Positions 6,303 to 13,910 of a stretch of 13,978 nt of DNA are shown here, in pieces (the stretch's first letter is position 1; each line of letters opens with the position of its first letter). The DNA is taken from assembly GCA_017395715.1 (NCBI GenBank), contig JAFQNZ010000255.1, forward strand, positions 1-13,978, read 5' to 3'. Both the position numbers and the translations under genes were made by a program. A model generated the notes under the pieces. It was given only the letters and a program-made list of their open reading frames with translations. It had not been told where the DNA came from and ran no database searches. This DNA comes from Clostridia bacterium. GTDB lineage: Bacteria > Bacillota > Clostridia > Oscillospirales > CAG-272.

Positions 6303-7387
6303 AGCGCGATTTCAAATACAGAAAAGTCTTGCGCGCCATCAATCATTATCTTCTCTTTTTCCTCTTCGTCGCGTTTATCATTTCCTGCTGCATGATGCTC
6401 TTTGTTACCGTTCTTTCCCGAACGCTTGATATCACACTCACCAAAGAAAACTTAAATGCGGCAGCCAAGCTGACCTTTGTCAACGTCATCTTTCTCAGCG
6501 CGATTATTACCGCTGTTGACGGCATACGGCGTAAGATCACGGTTGACCGACCGGTCAGACGAATCACCGAAGCAACCGAAAAAATGATGCAAGGAGATTT
6601 CAAGATCGAGATCCCGATCAAACGCCGATACGAAAGCGGTGATAAATTCACAGAAATTGCTGAATGTATCAATCAAATGGCAAAAGAACTCTCGGGCATT
6701 GAAACCCTTCGCACCGATTTCATTGCCAATGTTTCGCATGAGATCAAAACACCCCTTTCGGTGATTCACAATTACAGCAAAATGCTGCAACGACAAGAAA
6801 TCTCCGAGGAAGAACGGCAGGAATACGCTCGCGCCATTTCCGAAGCGTCCCGCAAGCTTTCTATTCTGATCACCAACATCTTAAAGCTCAACAAGCTCGA
6901 AAACCAACAGATCTATCCGAAAGCAGAACGCTATAACCTGAGCGAACAGCTTTGTGAATGCCTTCTTGCTTTTGAAAGAATATGGGAAGAAAAAAAGATA
7001 GAGATCAAAACCGATATTGACGAGGATGTTTTCATTACTGCTGACGAAGAAATGATGACTCTTGTTTTTAACAATCTCCTTTCGAATGCCATGAAGTTCA
7101 CACAACCGGGAGGCAAGGTCGGTCTTTCTTTGAAAACCGATTCCAAATACGCCATTGTATCAATTGCCGACAGCGGATGCGGTATTTCCCAAGAAGTTGG
7201 AGCGCATATCTTTGAAAAGTTTTATCAAGGCGATACCTCCCATGCCACGGAGGGCAATGGGCTGGGACTCACCCTTGTTAAGCGTGTCATCGATATCACC
7301 GAAAGCGAGATTGAAGTGACAAGCAGGGTCGGACACGGCAGCGTATTCACGGTTAGAATCAGGAGAGCGCAAGATGAAAAGCACTAA
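6299..7387 (+). CDS. Membrane sensor histidine kinase with very short external loop
   Basis: 362 residues. Two membrane helices (about 17-39 and 58-75) flank a loop of only about 18 residues, so there is no room for an extracytoplasmic sensor domain. A HAMP-like linker (77-130) leads to a HisKA domain with H147 in NVSHEIKTPLSVI. The HATPase domain has the N-box NNLLSNAMKF (258-267), the G1 box DSGCGI (291-296) and the G2 box GNGLGLTLVKRV (319-330). All catalytic boxes are intact. It should autophosphorylate and pass phosphate to the regulator encoded just upstream, with which it overlaps by 4 nt. The signal is probably sensed within the membrane or through another membrane protein; the overlapping next gene encodes a candidate. 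The start is fixed by the ATGA overlap, and the C-terminal 14 nt overlap the next gene. Confidence 0.93.
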   Translation: MKRDFKYRKVLRAINHYLLFFLFVAFIISCCMMLFVTVLSRTLDITLTKENLNAAAKLTFVNVIFLSAIITAVDGIRRKITVDRPVRRITEATEKMMQGDFKIEIPIKRRYESGDKFTEIAECINQMAKELSGIETLRTDFIANVSHEIKTPLSVIHNYSKMLQRQEISEEERQEYARAISEASRKLSILITNILKLNKLENQQIYPKAERYNLSEQLCECLLAFERIWEEKKIEIKTDIDEDVFITADEEMMTLVFNNLLSNAMKFTQPGGKVGLSLKTDSKYAIVSIADSGCGISQEVGAHIFEKFYQGDTSHATEGNGLGLTLVKRVIDITESEIEVTSRVGHGSVFTVRIRRAQDEKH

Positions 7388-8258
7388 ACAAATCCTTCGC
7401 ACACTCGTTTTTCCGCCAATCGCACTCTTTTTGCTATTGGTTCCTCTTTCTTGCGCTCTTTTGGTTTATGCTTTTGTTTTTGCTGACGGCAAAGGCATTT
7501 TGAGCTATTTTGCCTATTCTCTTTCCACCTATACACTCACCGTGCTTTGCACCAAAACACCCTGCCTGATTCGCTTTTTTCAAAAAATCCAAAAAGAAAA
7601 TCACTATATCAAGCGGTATTTACAGGATGAGGTACTTCGCATCAAAACCTCCCTTTACTCCGGTCTGTTCGTCAGCAGCGTTTATGCTATCTTTCAACTT
7701 GGTTTGGGATGTTACCATCGCTCGCTTTGGTATTCCGCTCTGGCAGCTTACTATATTCTTTTGGCTCTCGTGCGCTTCTTTCTTTTGCGCGATGTCAAGT
7801 CGCTTTCCGAGAAAAAGGATCTTGTTGCCGAATACAAACGCTATCGTTTTTGCGGCATACTCCTGTTAGCAATGCATCTCGTTCTTGCTGTGATCGTGGC
7901 TTATATCACCCGGCAAAACCGCGGCTTATCCCACCATCCCGTCACCACGATTGCTATCGCCACCTACACCTTCGGCGCTTTGACAATGGCAATTATCACG
8001 CTGGTCAAATACAGAAAGTATCAACATCCCCTGCTTTCTGCGGCAACAATTACACGCCTTGCCGCGGCATCGGTGTCACTTCTCACGCTGGAAACCGCAA
8101 TGTTTTCCGCCTTTGGAGCTGAAAACAGCGAGCGTTTGCGACAAATCATGACAGCGGCAACCGGCACCTGCATCTGTCTTTTCTTTCTTTTGATTGCACT
8201 GTATATGATTCTGCACGCCACCAAACAACTCAAATATAACCAAATTCAATCACGGTAA
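7374..8258 (+). CDS. Uncharacterised ~8-helix membrane protein, linked to the two-component system
   Basis: 294 residues. The ATG at 7374 lies inside the end of the kinase gene (14-nt overlap) with SD AGGAG (7361-7365) 8 nt upstream. Hydrophobic segments lie at about 11-36, 42-64, 92-113, 116-138, 158-178, 190-212, 222-247 and 258-281. The segment LYSGLFVSSVYAIFQLGLG, followed by SLWYSALAAYYILLALVRFFLLR, is a pattern I associate with an uncharacterised Clostridia family often placed beside two-component genes. I see no transporter ATPase, protease or enzyme motif. Tight coupling to the kinase suggests a sensing partner or an output of the same system, for example in envelope stress. This is inference from position only. 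Confidence 0.82.
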   Translation: MKSTKQILRTLVFPPIALFLLLVPLSCALLVYAFVFADGKGILSYFAYSLSTYTLTVLCTKTPCLIRFFQKIQKENHYIKRYLQDEVLRIKTSLYSGLFVSSVYAIFQLGLGCYHRSLWYSALAAYYILLALVRFFLLRDVKSLSEKKDLVAEYKRYRFCGILLLAMHLVLAVIVAYITRQNRGLSHHPVTTIAIATYTFGALTMAIITLVKYRKYQHPLLSAATITRLAAASVSLLTLETAMFSAFGAENSERLRQIMTAATGTCICLFFLLIALYMILHATKQLKYNQIQSR

Positions 8259-8265
8259 GGTATTT

Positions 8266-8670
8266 ATGGAAAAACAAAATCCCAATCAACCCAACAGTTC
8301 TTTTCACTTTTGTTACAACGCCAAAGACGTCAAAGAAGCCGAGAGCATACGAAAAAAATATCTCCTCAAAGAAAAACAAAAAGAATCCCCCATGGAAACA
8401 CTCCGCCGTCTTGATCGCGGTGTCACGCAAAAAGCCGAGATCACTTCTTTGGTTTCAGGCGTTCTCGGTGCTCTTGTTTTTGGAAGCGGTCTGAGCCTGA
8501 TTCTTCTCACCAAGTCGATCTTTTTGTTTTTTCTTGGAATTCTGATCGGTATCATTGGGCTTGTCGGTATCATCGCCGCCTACCCACTGTATCTCTACAC
8601 CGTAAAAAAAGAAAGGGAGCGCATTGCTCCTGAGATTCTGCGCCTGACAGATGAAATGCTGTCATCCTAA
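8266..8670 (+). CDS. Small two-helix membrane protein, paralogue of the gene at 4879
   Basis: 134 residues, the last gene of the two-component operon. The ATG at 8266 is 7 nt after the previous stop, and the weak SD AAGG overlaps that stop, suggesting translational coupling. A polar N-terminus contains SFHFCYNAKDVKEAESIRKK, then PMETLRRLDRGV. Two membrane helices follow at about 60-81 (GALVFGSGLSLIL) and 86-108, then YPLYLYTVKKERERIAPEIL and a C-terminal helix. By eye it aligns with the 4879 protein from LRxLD to the end, with about 25 extra N-terminal residues. The function of the family is unknown to me. Its place in the operon suggests it acts in the same membrane response as the regulator and kinase. 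Confidence 0.8.
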   Translation: MEKQNPNQPNSSFHFCYNAKDVKEAESIRKKYLLKEKQKESPMETLRRLDRGVTQKAEITSLVSGVLGALVFGSGLSLILLTKSIFLFFLGILIGIIGLVGIIAAYPLYLYTVKKERERIAPEILRLTDEMLSS

Positions 8671-8709
8671 AAAAAGACCGATGCCGCTTTTAGCAGACAT
8701 CGGTCTTTT
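8671..8709. terminator. Bidirectional terminator between the two-component operon and the ABC operon
   Basis: AAAAAGACCGATG (8671-8683) pairs with CATCGGTCTTTT (8698-8709), and a short inner GCT/AGC stem may form in the loop. A-run and T-run flanks let it work on both strands. It begins directly after the stop at 8668-8670 and ends 5 nt from the stop of the minus-strand ABC gene. Confidence 0.85.
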
Positions 8710-8714
8710 CTATA

Positions 8715-10985
8715 TCAGTTTTCTTTTTTGGTGGAAAGCATCTGGCGCTGTGCCATTACGAGTTCGTAGTAAATACCCTTCTTTGCCATAAGTTCCTCGT
8801 GTGTGCCTTCCTCGGCAATCGTGCCTTCGGCAAGCACGATCAAGCGGGTGGCATTACGCAGTGTGGAAAGACGGTGGGCAATGGCAAGCGTGGTGCGGTT
8901 TTTAATGAGAATGGCAAGCGCATCTTGAATCTGCTTTTCAGTCTCGGTGTCAAGCGCACTTGTCGCTTCGTCAAGAATCAGAATGCGCGGGTCATGCAAA
9001 AGCGCACGCGCAATCGTCACGCGCTGTCTTTCACCGCCCGAAAGGGTGTAGCCCCTCTCACCGACCTTGGTGTTGTAGCCGTCGGGCAGTTTGACAATAA
9101 ATTGATGAGCGCCGGCAAGCTTGGCGGCAGCAATGATCTCTTCCTTGGTTGCCGTGGGCTTAGCATACGCAATGTTATCGTAGATCGAACCCGAGAACAG
9201 GAAGGTCTCCTGTAAAACCGCGCCAATCTGCGATCGCAGACTTTCCTGTGAATAATCTTTGATGTTGATGCCGTCGATCAAAACCTCACCCTCGTCCACG
9301 TCATACATACGCATCACAAGGTTAATGAGCGTGGACTTGCCAACACCCGATTTACCCACAATACCGATCATTTCACCCGGCTTGACGGTCAGGTTGATGT
9401 TTTTAAGTACCGCATTGCGCTCGTCATAGTCAAACGCCACGTTACGAAGCTCAATTGTACCTTCGATCGGACGGGAGATGGCGTTATCAACGTCCGCCAC
9501 GTCCACCTTTTCATCGAGCAGCTCAAACACCTTCGAAGCGGAATTGATCATATTGGTAAAACTGCGAAGCAGACGGGCAAAGAACTGAAGCGGGCCGTAG
9601 ATCAAACTCACATAGGAGGTAAACATGGAGATCTCACCCAGCGTCATGCCGTATTGCAAGCACATATAGCCGGTGTAGAAGATCAAAAGAATTTCGCCAA
9701 GACCCATCATAAACGTGATCAGCGGCGAGAAAACGGCAAAGAACTTCTCGTTTCGGATCTGTACTTCGCACTCATCATGTGCAAGCTTGTCAAAACGCTC
9801 GTTCTCTCTCTCTTCGGTACCGAAGGCTTTCACCACGCGAATACCCGAGAAAATATCGTGAAGAAAAGTCTCCACACGCGAAGAGCGTTCCCATTGGCTG
9901 CGATACACACGGCGCACACGCTTGTGGAAGTACATATTCAAAAAGAAAACAACCGGCATCGGTCCGAGAATCATCAAGGCAAGCTTCCAATCGTAAATGA
10001 AAAGAACCGTGCCAACGCCGATGAACATCAAAATCTGCTCCACAAGGCTTGCAAACTGGTTGGTCAAAAACTGTTGGATCACAGACGTATCGTTGTTAAT
10101 GCGGTGCATCAAATTACCCGCGGTATGTCTTGACACGTTCGAAACCGAAAGCTTTTCCACCTTTTGGAAGACTGTGTCGCGCAGACGGATGATGACGCCG
10201 TTGGACGCCGTAATGAGAATGCGGCTGCGGATGATCGAAACCGCGCGAGAAAGAAGATTCACGGCAAGGATCGAAAGGATCACCACAATAAAGCCTGTTA
10301 GCGCATCATTCCTCGGCTCAATGTAATCGTCAACCAGAATACGGTTGTAGCGAGGCGCCAGCAAGTTGATGGCAGTTACCGCGAAGAAAAGGAACATCGA
10401 GAAAAGGATCAGCCAACGGCTTCCCTTCATCACATCCCACAGTTGCTTGAAAACACGTTTCTTTGAACGGCAATGCGCACAAACAGGACCTTGCGCGCCA
10501 AACAAAGGCCTTCCGCACTTGATGCAAGTCGCAGAGCGCTCGTCACTCTTGCGCTCGATCTCTTCCTTGCCGTCAAGAAGATCGGCAAAGCGCTTGGCAA
10601 GCAGATAGTAATTTGTTTTCGACTTCATGCGCGAAGTGAAGAGGATCGACTTTGCTGCCATGATCGAAACCGAGCCTTCGGTGATCTCGCAAACGAGTCT
10701 TTCGCCCTCAGAGAGAGAAACATCGCGAAGCTTCACACCGTTTTGCCAAAGCGAAACACGGTCAGGCCAGATCAGCGCAATCCCTTCACACAAAGCAAGA
10801 CCTTCGGCGGGTACTTGCTGTTTTTCTTTTTTGTTTTTCTTTTTGTTTTGACTCACATACCATTCGGGCGGCGTCACGCGCTCACGCGAAAGGTCAAAGG
10901 AAGCAAGCAGATCGGGGGCTTCTTCCCCGTCAAACCAACCGTCCTTTTTCAGTTTGTCAAACAAACTTTGTTCTTTTTCGGTCAT
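8715..10985 (-). CDS. ABC exporter half-transporter with N-terminal extra domain and zinc ribbon (second of pair)
   Basis: 756 residues, about 150 longer than a standard half-exporter. Residues 1-145 form a soluble domain (LALCEGIALIWPDRVSLWQ through AKRFADLLDGKE), possibly PH-like. A zinc ribbon follows, C154-x2-C157 and C169-x2-C172 with 11 residues between the pairs. The exporter membrane domain (about 185-490, six helices) contains RLRDTVFQKVEKL and GIRVVKAFGTEERE. The ATPase has Walker A GKSGVGKST (544-552), Q592, signature LSGGERQR (648-655), Walker B ILILDE with catalytic E673, D-loop SALD and H704. It would pair with the other ABC protein as a heterodimer exporting an unknown substrate. 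The ATG at 10985 has a G-rich SD (CAGGG) and lies 14 nt after the DUF1854 gene. The wide DUF1854-linked exporter group includes members I recall being called cyanophycin-metabolism-associated; no cyanophycin gene is in the window. Confidence 0.9.
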   Translation of the reverse strand: MTEKEQSLFDKLKKDGWFDGEEAPDLLASFDLSRERVTPPEWYVSQNKKKNKKEKQQVPAEGLALCEGIALIWPDRVSLWQNGVKLRDVSLSEGERLVCEITEGSVSIMAAKSILFTSRMKSKTNYYLLAKRFADLLDGKEEIERKSDERSATCIKCGRPLFGAQGPVCAHCRSKKRVFKQLWDVMKGSRWLILFSMFLFFAVTAINLLAPRYNRILVDDYIEPRNDALTGFIVVILSILAVNLLSRAVSIIRSRILITASNGVIIRLRDTVFQKVEKLSVSNVSRHTAGNLMHRINNDTSVIQQFLTNQFASLVEQILMFIGVGTVLFIYDWKLALMILGPMPVVFFLNMYFHKRVRRVYRSQWERSSRVETFLHDIFSGIRVVKAFGTEERENERFDKLAHDECEVQIRNEKFFAVFSPLITFMMGLGEILLIFYTGYMCLQYGMTLGEISMFTSYVSLIYGPLQFFARLLRSFTNMINSASKVFELLDEKVDVADVDNAISRPIEGTIELRNVAFDYDERNAVLKNINLTVKPGEMIGIVGKSGVGKSTLINLVMRMYDVDEGEVLIDGINIKDYSQESLRSQIGAVLQETFLFSGSIYDNIAYAKPTATKEEIIAAAKLAGAHQFIVKLPDGYNTKVGERGYTLSGGERQRVTIARALLHDPRILILDEATSALDTETEKQIQDALAILIKNRTTLAIAHRLSTLRNATRLIVLAEGTIAEEGTHEELMAKKGIYYELVMAQRQMLSTKKEN

Positions 10986-10999
10986 AACCCTGCCCCCGA

Positions 11000-11515
11000 T
11001 TACAGATAGATCTCAATCTTGCGGTAAGACGCTTTGTCAAGCTTGCTCGCATCGATGATCTCGTAGCGCGAGCCGTCAACGTCGGTGATGATCACTCTGC
11101 CGCTTTCAAAGGAATGCACCGAGCGGAAGGTATCGCGCACCGAAAAGGTGATCTTGCCGATGTCAGTCTCCACGTCCCAGTTGGAAAAGCCGTATTTTTC
11201 CTTCATGCTGAGGATTTTTGTAATCTTGGGTGTGAAATACACACGGGTCAGCTCATCTCTGAGAAGTGTTTCCGCTTCACTGAAAAGCGCCACATCGCGG
11301 ATCACGCCGATCTCCTCGTTACCGGGTGTCAGCACCGAAATATCGCGCCACAATTCTTCAAACGGGAACAGGCGGCGCAGTTTGATGATGCCGTGGTCTT
11401 TTTCTTCTCCGTCGATGTTGGTCTTGAGCGCCAGAAAATCGCCTGTTTTATAAAAGGTAGCGTTTTCAGGTGTCAGATATACGATCTTGATGATATTTTC
11501 AAACATATTGTTCAT
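11000..11515 (-). CDS. DUF1854 family protein encoded between two ABC exporter genes
   Basis: 171 residues with no signal peptide or membrane segment. The family pattern is clear in the second half: RDELTRVYFTPKITKILSM (86-104), GFSNWDVETDIGKITFSVRD (109-128), then RVIITDVDGSRYEIID (140-155), predicting a mostly beta, cytoplasmic protein. KLRRLFPFEELWRDISV (45-61) is the usual N-terminal block. The ATG at 11515 follows GGGGGAG with 6-nt spacing and lies 13 nt after the upstream ABC gene. No function is established to my knowledge. Its position between the two half-transporters, with 13-14 nt gaps on both sides, suggests an accessory subunit or regulator of the exporter, perhaps contacting the extra N-terminal domains. 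Family call is confident; role is inferred. Confidence 0.88.
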   Translation of the reverse strand: MNNMFENIIKIVYLTPENATFYKTGDFLALKTNIDGEEKDHGIIKLRRLFPFEELWRDISVLTPGNEEIGVIRDVALFSEAETLLRDELTRVYFTPKITKILSMKEKYGFSNWDVETDIGKITFSVRDTFRSVHSFESGRVIITDVDGSRYEIIDASKLDKASYRKIEIYL

Positions 11516-11528
11516 AACAGTCTCCCCC

Positions 11529-13808
11529 TTATTCGGTTACGCCTACGTTTTTCAGAGCATCCAGCTGCAACTTGTACAGCTTGTAATATTCGCCCTTCTT
11601 GGCAATCAGCTCGGCGTGCGTGCCCACCTCAGTCACCTTACCGCCGTTCACCACAATCAGCGAGTCGGCATTTTTCAAGGTGGAAAGGCGGTGCGCGATC
11701 ATAATCGTGGTTCTGCCCTTCGAGAGCGAATCGAGCGTATTCTGAATACGGCGCTCGGTTTGGGTATCCATCGCGGCTGTCGCTTCGTCAAGAATCAAGA
11801 TCTTGGGCTTGCGGAGCAGAGCGCGCGCGATCGAAACGCGCTGTTTTTCACCGCCCGAAAGGTCCTTGTGACCAAAGCCCACCATGGTATCGTAGGCATC
11901 GGGAAGCTTCACGATAAAGTCATGCGCGCCTGCCGCTTTGGCAGCTTCGATGACTTCCTCGCGCGTGGCTTCGTTATTGGCATAACGGATATTATCGTAG
12001 ATCGTACCCACAAAAAGGTAAGTCTCCTGCGATACAATGGCAATACTTTTGCGCAGATCTTCAAAAGCAATGTCCTTGACATTCACGCCATCCACCGTGA
12101 TCGAACCCTCGTCCACGTCGTAAAGACGGATCAAGAGGTTTGCCAGCGTGGATTTTCCCGAGCCTGTGTGACCCACAATGCCAAGCGTTTTGCCCGCTTC
12201 AACCTTGAAGGAAACTTTATCGATGATCTTGCGGCTCTTGGTATAAGAAAATTCCACATTGTCAAACACAATATCGCCCTGCACGTCATCAAAATGCACG
12301 GGGTTGTCGCTTTCTTTCACATCGGTGTCGGCATCCATGATCTCAAACAGACGGTTCATGGAATTAAGCGCATCCGAGCCCCACTCCACCTGGTCAACAA
12401 AGGAGTAAAGCGGATCGTACACCATGCCCACGTAGGAGAGGAAAAGGGTAAGCAGACCGTACGTCATGGTCGGTACGCCAAAGCCCTTGATGACCATCCA
12501 ACCGCCAAAGCCCCACACCATAATGATACCGAGGTAAACAACAGTATGGACAAGCGGATAAGCGGTGGTACCGAACTTGGAGCGCTTCATTTCCGCATTG
12601 GCGAGCCCTCGGGAAGCGCGCGAAAAACGCTCCGCCTCGCTCTTTTCACGCGAGAAGGTCTTCACCACGCGAATACCGGTGAGAAGGTCAGAGAGCAGCG
12701 AGTTCATCGAACTCGATTTGAGATAGCGTCTGTGATTCAGCTTGCGGCTCTTGCGGAAGAGCTTGCCAATGAGGAATAAAACAAGCGGTGTAAGGCCGAG
12801 TGCAAGCAGCGTGAGAAGCGGATTGAACACAAGCATCATCACTGTCACGACCACAAGCTGTAAAATGTTGATCGTGAAATACGGCAAACCGTCGGTAAAG
12901 AACCAATAGATGCGGTTAGCGTCGTGATAGATCTGGTTCATCAGACTTCCCGTGGTGCGGGAGGAAAAATAGCTCATGGAAAGACGCTCGATCGCACCGA
13001 AGATCACCTTTTTGATGTCATACACGATCTTGGCGGCGATGATCGAGGTCACAAAGCTGTGGATCATCGTAACAAACACGCGAAGCACGCGCATGAATAC
13101 GATGACCAAAAAGATCATGACAAGCCCACGCATACTGTGGTGAGCACCGGTAGGATCAAGCACCTCGTCGTAAAGGAACTTGGAGCCATACAAAGGCGCA
13201 ATCACCGAAATGGCGGAGAGGAGAAGCATCGACGCCACAATGGCGATCATATAGAAGCGATAGCGCAGGAAAAATCCCGCCATACGCTTGATGATCTTGC
13301 CCTTTTCCATGCAGTTCGGGCAGAATTTTCGCTCCTTGTCGGGATAGCGTCTGCCGCACTTGGGGCAAAAACGCGAATCGAAATCCGAATCAATTTCTTT
13401 TTCTTTTTCGTTTTTCAGTTTTTCAAAGCTTGCCGAAAGGCGGTAAAGATCGTCCTTGGCAAAAAAGGTACTGTAGGTCAAAAGGACACGCTCGCCCTCA
13501 ACCACCGCATAAAAACGGCAGGTCGAAAGAAGCTCGTCCACCGCAAGGCTTTCAATCTCCTTCACGGCCAAGCGGCAAACAGTCGCGTCCGCGGTTTCGC
13601 CCTCAATCACAAAGAGCGTGTCTTTGGTCAGCAAAATATGGCCTTTGACAAACTTGCCTTCGTGATTCATATCGATAACAACGCGGCCGTAAAGACCCTC
13701 GCCGCCATCGCCAATTCCTTCTTCTTCAAGCAAGCGGCGTTCCGCTTCGCTGTATTTGCTATGTATGGCAATCATCCCCTTATTTTTCCATATCAACTCA
13801 TTGTACAT
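11529..13808 (-). CDS. ABC exporter half-transporter with N-terminal extra domain and zinc ribbon (first of pair)
   Basis: 759 residues from the ATG at 13808. A soluble N-terminal beta-rich region (about 38-135: GRVVIDMNHEGKFVKGHILL, TKDTLFVIEG, ERVLLTYSTF) is probably PH-like. A zinc ribbon follows, C148-x2-C151 and C163-x2-C166, with the same 11-residue gap as in the partner. The exporter membrane domain spans about 180-490. The ATPase has Walker A GHTGSGKST (546-554), Q594, signature LSGGEKQR (650-657), Walker B ILILDE with catalytic E675, D-loop AAMD (usually SALD) and H706. Both partners therefore look able to hydrolyse ATP. The start is uncertain. ATG 13808 has GGAGGGG about 9 nt upstream, but a promoter-like sequence overlaps it; if that promoter is used, ATG 13775 (748 residues) is the first usable in-frame ATG, with AAGGGG directly abutting it. 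A TTG at 13829 is also in frame but has no SD. Confidence 0.9.
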   Translation of the reverse strand: MYNELIWKNKGMIAIHSKYSEAERRLLEEEGIGDGGEGLYGRVVIDMNHEGKFVKGHILLTKDTLFVIEGETADATVCRLAVKEIESLAVDELLSTCRFYAVVEGERVLLTYSTFFAKDDLYRLSASFEKLKNEKEKEIDSDFDSRFCPKCGRRYPDKERKFCPNCMEKGKIIKRMAGFFLRYRFYMIAIVASMLLLSAISVIAPLYGSKFLYDEVLDPTGAHHSMRGLVMIFLVIVFMRVLRVFVTMIHSFVTSIIAAKIVYDIKKVIFGAIERLSMSYFSSRTTGSLMNQIYHDANRIYWFFTDGLPYFTINILQLVVVTVMMLVFNPLLTLLALGLTPLVLFLIGKLFRKSRKLNHRRYLKSSSMNSLLSDLLTGIRVVKTFSREKSEAERFSRASRGLANAEMKRSKFGTTAYPLVHTVVYLGIIMVWGFGGWMVIKGFGVPTMTYGLLTLFLSYVGMVYDPLYSFVDQVEWGSDALNSMNRLFEIMDADTDVKESDNPVHFDDVQGDIVFDNVEFSYTKSRKIIDKVSFKVEAGKTLGIVGHTGSGKSTLANLLIRLYDVDEGSITVDGVNVKDIAFEDLRKSIAIVSQETYLFVGTIYDNIRYANNEATREEVIEAAKAAGAHDFIVKLPDAYDTMVGFGHKDLSGGEKQRVSIARALLRKPKILILDEATAAMDTQTERRIQNTLDSLSKGRTTIMIAHRLSTLKNADSLIVVNGGKVTEVGTHAELIAKKGEYYKLYKLQLDALKNVGVTE

Positions 13809-13836
13809 TGTAGCACACCCCTCCCCCAAAAGTCAA
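13807..13836 (-). promoter_or_regulatory. Candidate promoter of the ABC-DUF1854-ABC operon, overlapping the annotated start
   Basis: On the minus strand: TTGACT (13831-13836), an 18-bp spacer, and TACAAT (13807-13812) preceded by TGC, an extended -10. Transcription would begin near 13801. The -10 includes the AT of the ATG at 13808, so this promoter and that start codon cannot both be used on the same transcript. Confidence 0.55.
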
Positions 13837-13910
13837 CAAAATATAGTCTAAAAAAGCCTTGTTTTATCGTAAAAAAGGATTGGTTTTTTTCAACCCCAAA
13901 GCCCTCTCAT

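Noticed and set aside
11487..12779. 430-residue plus-strand open frame opposite the ABC and DUF1854 genes
   Set aside because: It is antisense to well-supported ABC and DUF1854 coding sequence, with no start signal or domain of its own.
13861..13900. Possible terminator around the T-run and CAACCCC at the right end
   Set aside because: Complementarity is only 3-4 bp and no gene on either strand ends there within the window.
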